Source: Rhodopseudomonas palustris
Lineage (GTDB): Bacteria > Pseudomonadota > Alphaproteobacteria > Rhizobiales > Xanthobacteraceae
Length of the DNA stretch: 64,000 bases
Direction of reading: 5' to 3'
NCBI RefSeq assembly: GCF_003591005.1
Contig: NZ_QYYD01000010.1
Span: forward strand, 1 to 64,000
The position numbers and the translations under genes were made by a program. Below the pieces are notes generated by a model that saw only the letters and a list, made by a program, of their open reading frames with translations, had not been told where the DNA came from and made no database searches. Below are positions 52,459 to 61,859 of this stretch, one piece after another (position 1 is the stretch's first letter; each line of letters opens with the position of its first letter).

Positions 52459-54920
52459 GGCGCGCGCTGTGGATCCTCGCCGTGCTGCTCAGCCACTGGC
52501 GGCGGCATCCTTTGCAATTCGCCACGCTGCTGATCGGCCTGATCTCGGCGACCGCGCTGTGGAGCGGCGTGCAGGCGCTGAACGCGCAGGCGCGCACCAG
52601 CTACGACCGCGCCGCGGCGACCCTCGGCGGCGCCCGCACCGCGACACTCGTCGCGCCGAATGCTGATCACTTCCCGCAACAGCTGTTCGTCGATCTGCGC
52701 CGCGCCGGCTGGCCGGTGTCGCCGGTGGTCGAAGGCCAGGTCCGGCTGGGCGGTCGCACGCTGCGGCTGACCGGCATCGAGCCGCTGTCGCTGCCGGTCG
52801 AAGCCAGCGCCGCGCCGACGATCGGCACCGCCAATCTGCAGGGCTTCATCCTGCCGCCGGGCCAGACGCTGATCTCGCCCGACACGATGCGCGAGTTGCA
52901 ACTCGGCGAAGGCGCGACGCCGACGCTGAGCAACGGCGGCACGCTGCCGCCCCTGCGGCCGCAGCCCGAGATCGCACCGGGCGTGCTGGTGACCGATATC
53001 GGCTTCGCGCAGCCCCTGCTTGGCCTGCAGGATCAGGTGTCGCGGCTGCTGATCGGCAGCAAAGCGACGAGCGCCCGCATGTCGCTGCACGACGTCGTCG
53101 GCGATCAGCTCAAGCGGGTCGAGCCGGACACCGAGACCGATCTGGAGCGGCTCACCGACAGCTTCCACCTCAATCTCACCGCGTTCGGCCTGCTGTCGTT
53201 TCTGGTCGGGCTGTTCATCGTCAATTCGGCAATCGGGCTCGCCTTCGAGCAGCGCCGGCCGACGCTGCGGACGCTGCGCGCCTGCGGCGCCTCGGCGCGG
53301 CTTCTGAACAGCGTGATGGTGATCGAGCTGACGCTGATTGCGCTCGTCGCCGGACTAATCGGCCTGGTCTGCGGTTATTTCATCGCCGCGACGCTGCTGC
53401 CCGATGTCGCCGCCAGTCTGCGCGGTCTGTATGGGGCGCAGATCCCGGGAGAACTTTCGCTGAAGCCGCAATGGTGGCTGGCCGGCATCGGCATCAGCAT
53501 CCTCGGCGCGCTCGCGGCCGCAGCCGCAAGCCTGATCAAGGCGGCGCGGATGCCGGTGCTGGCCGCCGCGCAGGCGTTCGCGTGGCAGCAGGCCCAGCAG
53601 CGCTGGCTGCTGATCCAGGGCAGCGTCGCCGTGCTAGTGTTTGTCGCCGCGGCCGGCTTTCTGATCTTCGGCGACTCGCTGATCTCAGGGTTCGCGGTGC
53701 TGGCCGCGATCCTGCTCGGCGCGGCCCTCGGGTTGCCGGCGGTGCTCGGCCTGGTGCTGGCGGTCGGCGAACTGTCTTCGCACCGGCCGCTGGCCAAGTG
53801 GTTCTGGGCCGACAACCGGCTGCAGCTCTCCGGCCTGTCGCTGGCGCTGATGGCGCTGCTGCTGGCGCTCGGCGTCAATGTCGGCGTCGGCACCATGGTG
53901 GAGAGCTTCAGCCGCACCTTCGTGCGCTGGCTCGACGGCCGGCTCGCCGCCGAAGTGTATCTCAACGCCGCCAGCGATCAGCAGGCGACCGAGATCAAGG
54001 CGTGGCTGAAGCAGCGCCCTGAAGTCACCGCCCTGCTGCCCGGTGCGCGCGCCGAGGTGAAGCTCGGCGAGTGGCCGGTGGAGATCATCGGCTTTGCGGA
54101 CGATCCGACCTATCGGGACAACTGGCCGCTGCTCGAACGAACCTCCGACGTCTGGGATGCGGTGGCGCGCGGCGACGGCGCGATGATCAGCGAGCAGCTG
54201 TCGCGGCGGATGAAGCTCGGGCTCGGCGACCGCATCGAGGTGCCAACCGCCGGCGGCGCCTGGCCGCTACGCGTCGCCGCAATTTACGCCGACTACGGCA
54301 ATCCGCGCGGCCAGCTCGGCGTCGACTATCGGGCGCTGATCGCGCATTTCCCCGACGTGGCGCAGACGCGGTTCGGCCTTCGGGTCGATCCCGCCCGCGT
54401 GCCGGCGCTGGTCGACGACCTGCGCGCCACGTTCAAGCTCGACAATCGCAGCCTCGCCGATCAGGCGACGCTGAAGACCGAATCCAAACGTATCTTCAAC
54501 CGCACCTTCGCGGTGACCACGGCGCTCAACGCCTTCACGCTCGGCATCGCCGGCGTTGCGCTGTTGACCAGCCTGCTGACGCTCGGCAATTCGCGGCTGC
54601 CACAGGTCGCGCCACTGTGGGCGATCGGCATCAGCCGGCGCAAGCTCGCGGTCGTCGAGCTGATGAAGACGCTGTCGATGGCGGCGCTGACCGCCGCGCT
54701 GGCGCTGCCGCTCGGGCTGTTGGTGGCGTGGTGTCTGATCGCGGTGGTCAACGTCAAGGCGTTCGGCTGGCGGCTGCCGTTCGAGGTGTTTCCGTGGGAG
54801 CTGCTGAAGCTGCTCGGCGTCGCGCTGCTGGCGTCGCTGATCGCCGCGGCGCTGCCGATCCTGAAGCTGCTGCGAATGCAGCCGGCGCGGCTGGTGAAGG
54901 TGTTCGCCGATGAGCGCTAG
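52455..54920 (+). CDS. FtsX-like ABC permease
   Basis: 821 residues, TTG start overlapping the ATPase stop. One membrane segment near the N-terminus (about 14-34), a periplasmic domain, then FtsX-type membrane blocks (about 235-365, 400-475 and 690-810), i.e. the two-FtsX-domain permease layout with two large periplasmic loops. With the ATPase it should form a lipoprotein- or lipid-moving machine in the inner membrane. It overlaps the following lipocalin-like gene by 11 bp. Confidence 0.88.
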   Translation: MRRALWILAVLLSHWRRHPLQFATLLIGLISATALWSGVQALNAQARTSYDRAAATLGGARTATLVAPNADHFPQQLFVDLRRAGWPVSPVVEGQVRLGGRTLRLTGIEPLSLPVEASAAPTIGTANLQGFILPPGQTLISPDTMRELQLGEGATPTLSNGGTLPPLRPQPEIAPGVLVTDIGFAQPLLGLQDQVSRLLIGSKATSARMSLHDVVGDQLKRVEPDTETDLERLTDSFHLNLTAFGLLSFLVGLFIVNSAIGLAFEQRRPTLRTLRACGASARLLNSVMVIELTLIALVAGLIGLVCGYFIAATLLPDVAASLRGLYGAQIPGELSLKPQWWLAGIGISILGALAAAAASLIKAARMPVLAAAQAFAWQQAQQRWLLIQGSVAVLVFVAAAGFLIFGDSLISGFAVLAAILLGAALGLPAVLGLVLAVGELSSHRPLAKWFWADNRLQLSGLSLALMALLLALGVNVGVGTMVESFSRTFVRWLDGRLAAEVYLNAASDQQATEIKAWLKQRPEVTALLPGARAEVKLGEWPVEIIGFADDPTYRDNWPLLERTSDVWDAVARGDGAMISEQLSRRMKLGLGDRIEVPTAGGAWPLRVAAIYADYGNPRGQLGVDYRALIAHFPDVAQTRFGLRVDPARVPALVDDLRATFKLDNRSLADQATLKTESKRIFNRTFAVTTALNAFTLGIAGVALLTSLLTLGNSRLPQVAPLWAIGISRRKLAVVELMKTLSMAALTAALALPLGLLVAWCLIAVVNVKAFGWRLPFEVFPWELLKLLGVALLASLIAAALPILKLLRMQPARLVKVFADER

Positions 54921-55995
54921 CTTCCTGTCACGTCGCTCCTTTGCAGGCGGACTGCTGGCGGTCGGCCTCTGCGGCTCGCGCGCTTGGGCGCAAGGCTTTG
55001 CAGGGCTCGGCAGCGAGGCCGGGGAGTTCGCGCCGGTGGTCCCCGGCCGTACGCTGACCTTCCCCCAGGATCACGGCGCGCATCCGGATTTCCGCATCGA
55101 GTGGTGGTACCTGACCGCAAATCTCAAGGACGCGGCCGGCAAGGCCTACGGCGTGCAATGGACGCTGTTTCGCCAGGCGATGACGCCCGGGCCGCCGCGC
55201 GAGGGCTGGGCCAATCAGCAGGTGTGGATGGCGCATGCGGCGCTGACCAGCGCCGACACGCATCGCTTCGCCGAGAAGTTTTCCCGCGGCGGTATCGGCC
55301 AGGCCGGCGTCACGGCCTCGCCGTTCAGCGCCGTCATCGACGACTGGGCATTGCACGGCGGCGACGCGATCGACGCCGCGACGCTGTCGCCGCTCGACGT
55401 CACCGCGTCAGGCGCCGACTTCGCCTACCGGCTGCGGCTCACCGCCGAGCGTCCGCTGGTGCTGCAAGGCGACGCCGGCTATTCGCGCAAATCCGAGCGC
55501 GGCCAGGCGTCGTATTACTACAGCCAGCCTTACTTCACGGCGCGCGGTACGCTGACGCTGGACGGCAAGCCGATCGACGTCGATGGCATCGCCTGGATGG
55601 ACCGCGAATTCTCCAGCCAGCCGCTGGCCTCCGACCAGACCGGCTGGGACTGGTTCTCGCTGCATCTATCGTCCGGCGACAAGGTGATGCTGTTCCGGCT
55701 GCGGCAGAGCGATGGCGGCCATTACTTCGCCGGCAATTGGATCGGCACCGACGGCCGATCCGAACAGCTCGCGCCGGATGCGATTGCGCTGCAGCCGCTC
55801 GGCACCACCGAGGCCGCCGGCCGCAAACTGCCGACGCGCTGGCGCGTCAGCGTGCCGGGCCACGGACTGGCGATCGAGACCACGCCACTCAATCCGTCGA
55901 GCTGGATGGGCACCAGGTTCCCCTATTGGGAAGGCCCGATCAGTTTTACCGGCAGCCAGAGCGGCATCGGCTATCTTGAGATGACCGGCTATTGA
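54910..55995 (+). CDS. AttH/CrtC-family lipocalin-like secreted protein
   Basis: 361 residues. A twin-arginine-type signal (SRRSFAGGLLAVGLCGS, cut near AWAQG) precedes two lipocalin-like barrels. The family segments FPQDHGAHPDFRIEWWYLTANL and GIAWMDREFSSQPL are intact; these are shared by CrtC hydratase and AttH. It is the third gene of the ABC/FtsX/AttH operon, a set found together in many bacteria, and probably handles a hydrophobic molecule moved by the transporter. Enzymatic activity is unproven. Confidence 0.85.
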   Translation: MSASFLSRRSFAGGLLAVGLCGSRAWAQGFAGLGSEAGEFAPVVPGRTLTFPQDHGAHPDFRIEWWYLTANLKDAAGKAYGVQWTLFRQAMTPGPPREGWANQQVWMAHAALTSADTHRFAEKFSRGGIGQAGVTASPFSAVIDDWALHGGDAIDAATLSPLDVTASGADFAYRLRLTAERPLVLQGDAGYSRKSERGQASYYYSQPYFTARGTLTLDGKPIDVDGIAWMDREFSSQPLASDQTGWDWFSLHLSSGDKVMLFRLRQSDGGHYFAGNWIGTDGRSEQLAPDAIALQPLGTTEAAGRKLPTRWRVSVPGHGLAIETTPLNPSSWMGTRFPYWEGPISFTGSQSGIGYLEMTGY

Positions 55996-56061
55996 GTTCA
56001 AGCTGCGGGCAGAACCGGCGGTCAGCCGGCGCTGAACAAGGCTGAGGACTGGGAGGCCGGG

Positions 56062-56454
56062 ATGTTTCACTACACCACGATCGCGACGCTGCTGGCGGTC
56101 ATGTTCTATTTCTACACCACGCTGCAGGTGTCCCGCGCGCGCGGGGTTTACGACGTCAAGGCGCCCGCCACGACGGGCAATCCGGACTTCGAGCGCGTCT
56201 TCCGCGTCCAGGCCAATACGCTGGAATGGATGCCGATCTTCCTGCCGTCGCTGTGGCTGTTCGCCTACTATCTCAGCGACGCCTTCGCTGCGCTGCTCGG
56301 CGCGGTGTGGATCATCGGCCGCATCATGTATCTGGTCGGCTACGCGCAAGCCGCCGGCAAACGCGGCGCCGGCTTCGCCGTGCAAATGGTCGCCGCCGCG
56401 GGCTTGTGGGGCGGCGCTGTGTACGGCGTGGTGCACCGGATGCTGGGCGCCTGA
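56062..56454 (+). CDS. MAPEG-family membrane protein
   Basis: 130 residues with four membrane helices. The family core is FERVFRVQANTLEWMPIFLPSLW, including the conserved Arg/Asn/Glu (RVQANTLE), plus RIMYLVGYA. MAPEG proteins are small glutathione-dependent or eicosanoid-type membrane enzymes; in bacteria the substrate is usually unknown. It has its own start after a 66-bp gap from the AttH-like gene. Confidence 0.88.
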   Translation: MFHYTTIATLLAVMFYFYTTLQVSRARGVYDVKAPATTGNPDFERVFRVQANTLEWMPIFLPSLWLFAYYLSDAFAALLGAVWIIGRIMYLVGYAQAAGKRGAGFAVQMVAAAGLWGGAVYGVVHRMLGA

Positions 56455-56465
56455 CCCGAGCACAG

Positions 56466-56600
56466 CACGCTCCCTCTCCCGCTTGCGGGAGAGGGCTGGG
56501 GTGAGGGAGCCGCACGCAGTGAGTCAGCGACTCGCGGAGCGGAGAGCCCTCACCCGGATCGCTGCGCGATCCGACCTCCACCGCAAGCGGGGGAGGTTAC
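56466..56600. repeat. Inverted pair of CTCTCCCGC/GCGGGAGAG palindromes
   Basis: Same family as 12353-12529: CTCCCTCTCCCGCTTGCGGG... near the left end and CACCGCAAGCGGGGGAGG at the right, with GAGGGAGCC and CCCTCACC between. It lies between the MAPEG gene and the terminator. Confidence 0.7.
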
Positions 56601-56627
56601 GCCGTGCTCGGCGCGACCCGATCAAAC

Positions 56628-56664
56628 AAAAAGCCGGCGCCCTTGCGAAGCGCCGGCCTTTTCT
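56628..56664. terminator. Bidirectional intrinsic terminator
   Basis: Perfect 8-bp stem GCCGGCGC/GCGCCGGC with a 9-nt loop; AAAAA precedes it and CTTTTCTTG follows it, so both strands have a T tract. It serves the convergent MAPEG gene (plus) and binding-protein gene (minus, stop at 56688). Confidence 0.88.
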
Positions 56665-56687
56665 TGTTTCGATCTAACCGCTGTCGC

Positions 56688-57881
56688 TTACTTCGTCAGC
56701 GGGCAGCCGCTGTCTTTGGCGGCCGGGAAGGCTTGGTCGCCCGGGACGACGGCGAGCTGCTTGTAGTAGTCCCACGGCTTCTTGGACTCTTCGGGCTTCT
56801 TGACCTCGAACAGATACATGTCGTGGACGAAGCGGCCGTTCTCCAGCACCTTGCCCTTGGCGAAGGCGTCCTCGATCGGCAGTTCCTTCAGCTTCTTGGC
56901 CACCGCGTCGGTGTCCTTCGTGCCGGCAGCCTTGACGGCCTTGAGGTAGGACAGCGTCGCCGAATAGGTGCCGGCCTGGATCATGCTCGGCATCCGGTTG
57001 GTGCGCTTGAAGTAGCGCTCGGCGAACTGCCGTGAGGTGTCGTCGCGATCCCAGTAATAGGCTTCGGTCAGCACCAGGCCCTGCGCCGCCTTGAGCCCGA
57101 GGCCGTGCACTTCGGCCAGCGTCATCAACAGGCCGGCCATCTTCTGGCCGCCCTGGACGATGCCGAATTCCGCCGCCTGCTTGATCGAGTTGGCGGTGTC
57201 GAGGCCGGCATTGGCCAGCCCGATGACCTTGGCCTTGGAGCTCTGCGCCTGCAGCAGGAACGACGAGAAGTCCGACGAATTCAGCGGATGCCGCACCGAG
57301 CCGAGCACCTTGCCGCCATTGGCCTGGACGATCTCGCTGGTGTCCTTCTCTAGCGAGTAGCCGAACGCGTAGTCGGCGGTGAGGAAGAACCAGGTGTCGC
57401 CGCCAGCCTTGACCAGCGCGCCGCCGGTGCCGACCGCGAGCGCGCGGGTGTCGAACGCCCAGTGGAAGCCGTAGGGCTGGCAGGCATCGCCGGTGATGCG
57501 CGACGTCGCGGCGCCGACCACGATGTCGATCTTCTTCTTTTCCTTGGCGAGGTCCTGCACCGCCAGCGCCACCGACGAGGTGGTCAGTTCGGTGATCATG
57601 TCGACACCGTCGACGTCGAACCATTTACGCGCGATCGTCACCGCGGTGTCGGGCTTGTTCTGATGGTCGGCCGAGATGATCTCGATCTTGCCGCCAAGCA
57701 CCTCACCGCCGAAATCCTCGACCGCCATCTTGGCGGCCTCGACCGAGCCCTTGCCGCCATAATCCGCGTAGACGCCGGACTGATCGTTGAGGATGCCGAT
57801 TTTGACGCCTTGCGCGGACGCCGGCGCAATGGCGATCAGCGCGGTGGTGGCGAGCGCGGCGGAGAACAGTTTGAAGTTCAT
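56688..57881 (-). CDS. Liv-type ABC transporter substrate-binding protein, orphan
   Basis: 397 residues with a signal peptide (MNFKLFSAALATTALIAIAPASAQ) and type I binding-protein fold starting VKIGILNDQSGVYADYGGKGS. The GDACQPYGFHWAFDTRALAVGTG segment is typical of a bradyrhizobial subfamily linked with aromatic or fatty-acid binding. No transporter genes adjoin. A bidirectional terminator follows the stop. Confidence 0.9.
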   Translation of the reverse strand: MNFKLFSAALATTALIAIAPASAQGVKIGILNDQSGVYADYGGKGSVEAAKMAVEDFGGEVLGGKIEIISADHQNKPDTAVTIARKWFDVDGVDMITELTTSSVALAVQDLAKEKKKIDIVVGAATSRITGDACQPYGFHWAFDTRALAVGTGGALVKAGGDTWFFLTADYAFGYSLEKDTSEIVQANGGKVLGSVRHPLNSSDFSSFLLQAQSSKAKVIGLANAGLDTANSIKQAAEFGIVQGGQKMAGLLMTLAEVHGLGLKAAQGLVLTEAYYWDRDDTSRQFAERYFKRTNRMPSMIQAGTYSATLSYLKAVKAAGTKDTDAVAKKLKELPIEDAFAKGKVLENGRFVHDMYLFEVKKPEESKKPWDYYKQLAVVPGDQAFPAAKDSGCPLTK

Positions 57882-57986
57882 ACGAGGGTGCCTCCCAGCT
57901 TTTGGTTGGGCGGCACCCTATTCAAGAAGCCGGCGGCGGACCAGCGGATTTTTTGTTGTGCGGAACCGGCCGGCGGACAGCCTGAA

Positions 57987-59663
57987 CTACTTCAGACTGT
58001 CGAATTTGTAGGCTGCCTGCAGGAAAGTTCCATAGCGCTCGGTGCGGACCGGCAGCGTCTGGCACGGGCACGCCGAGCCGAACGCATTGGTGTAGGCATC
58101 AGTGGTCGCCCACATCGCCCAATAGCGCGCGCCGGCGCCGACGCTGAAGGCATTGTTGAACTGATACGAGAGGATGGCTTCCAGCTGCACGCCCTGCCCG
58201 GTGCCGCGCTCCGGCGAGACGGTGTTGCTGACGTCGCGGCGTTGCAGATGATTGTCTTCGCCGAAGAACTTCACATAGGGCAGATAAGCCGCGTCGGCGG
58301 TGAGCGTCAGGCCGCGGCCAAGACCGACCGAGCCGTTGACGCCGAGGCGCAGCGAATGCCAGGTGTCGTTCTCGGTGATGCCGAGCGTCGATGTCGGGAA
58401 ACTCGGAATGCAGCCGGCGTTGGGATTGGCGAACTGGATGCAGCCATAGGCGGATTTGTTGTCGCGGTAGTAGTTGTAGCCGACGAAGCCGCCGAATCGG
58501 GCGTCGCGATTGCGGATCAAGTCATAGCCTGCGTCGAACGTCGCATAGGCGATGCTGCCCTTCACCGGATCCGACAGCGTGTTGGAATACGGCACGCTTT
58601 GGCGCGAGATCAGCCAATCCTCGTCGTTCATGGCGCCCTTGGTCAGCGTGCCGCCGCCGGCAAAACCCTTGATGAACAGGTCGGACGGCCCGCTGAGCCG
58701 GCCGAACAATTCGCCGGAGGCCGCCGTGGTGTCGTAAGTCAGCCGCGACACCAGCACGTTCTGGCGGCCTTGCGTGACGCCGGCGCCGAGGTCCTTCTGG
58801 AAACGGCCGAAGCTGTACCACACCCGCGCGCCGATCTCGGCGTCGGCGATCACCGGCTCGTCGCGTAGCCCGCCGCGCAGCGCGTAGTCGTCGAACCGCG
58901 CATAGGCATCGCCGCCGAACTTCATGTTGAGGCCGACCTTCACGGTGTGGGCCGTCTGGCTGACCGAAGTGGTGCTGCCGGGCACCGGAATGTAGAAGTT
59001 CGGATAGAACAGCTGCGCGAAGCTGCCCGGCGTCGCCATCGTCTTGCTGCCGAAATCGGCGTAGCCGTATTCGAACTTGACCGACCAGGCCGGCGCCAGC
59101 GCCTGCTCGATGCCGGCGCCGACTGTCCAGCCGAGACGGCCCTCGTTCGAGCTGGTCTGCGTGCCGATCGGATTGGTGGCGATGTCGATGCTCTGCGCCA
59201 GCCAGGCGACGCCGGCCTTGCCGTACAACAGCGTGCGACCGCCCGGGCCGGTGACAAAGCCGAGCCGGCCGGTGCCGGTCGCCATCGCGTTATGCTTGAC
59301 GCGGCAATTTGCCGACAGGATGAAGCCGTCGGGCGCAAAGCAGGTCTGGGTGCCGTCGCCATTCAGCGCGCTGACGTCGGCCTCGACGCCGACCAGCCAG
59401 TTCGGCGCGAACTGATAGTTGTAGCCGAGCTGCACGCCGGCCAGCACCGACGGCGTCCGCACATGGTCACCGTACAGCGACGGACCGAACGGGCCGGTGA
59501 ACGACGATTGGCCGTAGCTGCCGCCGAGATGCGCGCCCCAATACAGGCCTGTCCAATTCCACTGCACGGGCGGGGCCGGCGGCAGCAAGCGCGGCAGATC
59601 GGCAGCGGCGGCGGGAGACAGCGCCGCCGTCAGGACGGCGGCGGCTAGGACGAGACGGCTCAT
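57987..59663 (-). CDS. Outer-membrane protein: Omp31-like barrel fused to an omptin-like barrel
   Basis: 558 residues. After the signal peptide (cut near PAAAAD) an Omp31/porin-like eight-strand barrel spans about 30-250 (WNWTGLYWGAHLGGSYG, YNYQFAPNWLVGVEADVSA). The second half (about 270-558) resembles omptin proteases: D347-x-D349 in AMNDEDWL corresponds to the first Asp pair of OmpT (MVDQDWM), and D470-x-H472 in GEDNHLQ to its Asp-x-His pair. If so, the catalytic residues are retained. The terminal residues KFDSLK lack the aromatic end typical of many barrels. The omptin call rests on motif likeness and is tentative. Confidence 0.75.
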   Translation of the reverse strand: MSRLVLAAAVLTAALSPAAAADLPRLLPPAPPVQWNWTGLYWGAHLGGSYGQSSFTGPFGPSLYGDHVRTPSVLAGVQLGYNYQFAPNWLVGVEADVSALNGDGTQTCFAPDGFILSANCRVKHNAMATGTGRLGFVTGPGGRTLLYGKAGVAWLAQSIDIATNPIGTQTSSNEGRLGWTVGAGIEQALAPAWSVKFEYGYADFGSKTMATPGSFAQLFYPNFYIPVPGSTTSVSQTAHTVKVGLNMKFGGDAYARFDDYALRGGLRDEPVIADAEIGARVWYSFGRFQKDLGAGVTQGRQNVLVSRLTYDTTAASGELFGRLSGPSDLFIKGFAGGGTLTKGAMNDEDWLISRQSVPYSNTLSDPVKGSIAYATFDAGYDLIRNRDARFGGFVGYNYYRDNKSAYGCIQFANPNAGCIPSFPTSTLGITENDTWHSLRLGVNGSVGLGRGLTLTADAAYLPYVKFFGEDNHLQRRDVSNTVSPERGTGQGVQLEAILSYQFNNAFSVGAGARYWAMWATTDAYTNAFGSACPCQTLPVRTERYGTFLQAAYKFDSLK

Positions 59664-59748
59664 CGGACACTCTGCTTCGGCACAACGATGCCGAGCAGAG
59701 TGCACTTAAGGGATTAAAAAAGCGGTAACCCTGTTTGTTAGTCAGTCC

Positions 59749-61632
59749 CTAACCATGCGCGAGACCGCGCAGCACCAGCCGGTTGAGCCGGCCGGCGAAG
59801 GCCGCCGGATCTTCGGGCAATTCACCGTCGAGGATCTGCGCCTGCTCCAGCAGCAGGAACGACAAATCGGTCGCCTCGGCCTTGTCGGCCTTGGCATCCG
59901 CCAACGCCGTCACCAGCGGATGGCCGAGATTGACCTCGAGGATCGGCTTGGTGGCGGCGCCCTTGTTGGCGCGCGCCAGCATCTTCTCGAGTTCGCGATC
60001 CGGCCCGAAGCCGCCGGCGACGAGGCACGATGCGCTCGCCGTCAGCCGCTGCGACGCCTTGACGTCGCTGACGCGGTCGCCGAGCGCGTCCTTGATCACC
60101 GCGATCACGGTCGCCTCGTCGGCCTTGGTCTCGTCCGGCTTGCCGTCGGTGTTGTCGCCGTCGAGCTTCGGGATCAGGTCGAAATTGATGTCGCCCTGGC
60201 TCAGCGACTTCAGCGGCTTGCCACCGAAATCGAGCGGCGCCGAGGTCCAGAACGCGTCGACCGCATCGGTGAGCAGCAGCACTTCGATGCCCCGCGCGGT
60301 CGCCGACTCCAATTTTGGATTCGACTTCAACCGCTCGATCGAATCGCCGACCAGATAATAGATCTCGGTCTGGTTCTCCTTCATCGCCTCGACATATTGC
60401 GTCAGCGTGCGGTTCTCGCCGGCCGTAGTGGTGAACCGCGCCAGCGACAGCAGCTTCTCGCGGCGCTCGAAGTCCTCGTAGATGCCTTCCTTCAGCACCG
60501 GGCCGAACGCGTCCCAGATCTTGGCGAACTGCTCGGGCTGCTTCTCGGCAAGGCTTTCAAACTCGGTGATGACCTTGCCGGTCACCGCCTTGCGGATCTG
60601 CGCCAGCTGCGGATTGTTCTGCAACATCTCGCGCGACAGATTGAGCGGCAGGTCTTCCGAATCGATCACGCCGCGCAGGAAGCGCAGATAAGGCGGCAGC
60701 AGATCGGCATCCGAGGTGATGAAGACGCGGCGGACGTAGAGCTTGACGCGGCCCTTGCGCTCCGGCTCGAACAGGTCGAACGGCTTGGTGGAGGGCGCGA
60801 ACAGCATCACCACGTAGGATTGCCGGCCCTCGGCGCGGTAGTGCAGCGTCATCGCCGGATCGTCGAACGCGTTCGCGACCTGCTGATACGCCTTCTTGTA
60901 GTCCTCGTCGGTCAGCTCCGACTTGGAGCGCTGCCACAGCGCGCTGGCCGAATTGATCTGCCGCGGCTCGCCCTCTTCCGGCACCAGCTCGATCGGAAAC
61001 TGGATGTTGTCGGAGTACTCGCCGACGATGCGCTCGATCTGATACGCCTCGAGATATTTCGACGCGTCGGGCTTCAGATGCAGCACGATCTCGGTGCCGC
61101 GCTCGACCCGCGCGGCATCTTCGTCGGTGCCCGGCGCGATCTCGAAGCCGGCGCCGCCCGACGACGTCCATGTCCAGACCTCGGCCGAACCGGCACGGCG
61201 GCTGGTGACGGTAATCTTATCGGCCACCATGAAGGCGGCGTAGAAGCCGACGCCGAACTGGCCGATCAGTCCGGCGCCGTCCTTGGCTTCGGTCAGCTTG
61301 GACAGGAAGGACTTGGTGCCGGACTTGGCGATGGTACCGAGATTGTCGATCAGCTCCTGCCGGTCCATGCCGATGCCGTTGTCGCGCACCGTGAGGGTGT
61401 CGGGCGCCTTCTTCGGAATGATCCGGATCTTCGGCTCGCCGCCCTCCGCCATCAGCTCGGGCCTGGAAATCGACTCGTAACGAAGCTTGTCGAGCGCATC
61501 GGAGGCGTTGGAAATCAGCTCACGCAGAAAGATATCGGTCTCGGAATAGACCGAGTGCACCATCAGATTCAAAAGCTCAGCCACTTCGGCCTGGAACGGC
61601 TTCGTCTCGGAGGCGGTATCAGTCGTCGTCAT
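59749..61632 (-). CDS. htpG: Molecular chaperone HtpG (Hsp90)
   Basis: 627 residues, normal HtpG length. The ATPase domain shows [41 protein letters not shown] and GTEIVLHL; the middle domain has [37 protein letters not shown]. It folds and matures client proteins in the cytoplasm. It lies alone, with 227 bp before it. Confidence 0.97.
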   Translation of the reverse strand: MTTTDTASETKPFQAEVAELLNLMVHSVYSETDIFLRELISNASDALDKLRYESISRPELMAEGGEPKIRIIPKKAPDTLTVRDNGIGMDRQELIDNLGTIAKSGTKSFLSKLTEAKDGAGLIGQFGVGFYAAFMVADKITVTSRRAGSAEVWTWTSSGGAGFEIAPGTDEDAARVERGTEIVLHLKPDASKYLEAYQIERIVGEYSDNIQFPIELVPEEGEPRQINSASALWQRSKSELTDEDYKKAYQQVANAFDDPAMTLHYRAEGRQSYVVMLFAPSTKPFDLFEPERKGRVKLYVRRVFITSDADLLPPYLRFLRGVIDSEDLPLNLSREMLQNNPQLAQIRKAVTGKVITEFESLAEKQPEQFAKIWDAFGPVLKEGIYEDFERREKLLSLARFTTTAGENRTLTQYVEAMKENQTEIYYLVGDSIERLKSNPKLESATARGIEVLLLTDAVDAFWTSAPLDFGGKPLKSLSQGDINFDLIPKLDGDNTDGKPDETKADEATVIAVIKDALGDRVSDVKASQRLTASASCLVAGGFGPDRELEKMLARANKGAATKPILEVNLGHPLVTALADAKADKAEATDLSFLLLEQAQILDGELPEDPAAFAGRLNRLVLRGLAHG

Positions 61633-61859
61633 GAGGGAGCGCTCAATCCTGAACAGGGGGGAATGGAGAAAGCTCGGATATAGCGCGCGGCGGGCTTATG
61701 GCAAGGCGGGCTCCGTGCCCCGGACGCGCTGCGGAGTGCAACGCCGCTGCGCAGATCCGGGCCCCGGTTCGCAGCCGCTCGCTCAAGCAACCGGGGTCCC
61801 GGGTCTGCGAAGCGGCATAAGAATGCCGCATCGCGCCCGGGACACGGGTGAGAGACCAA

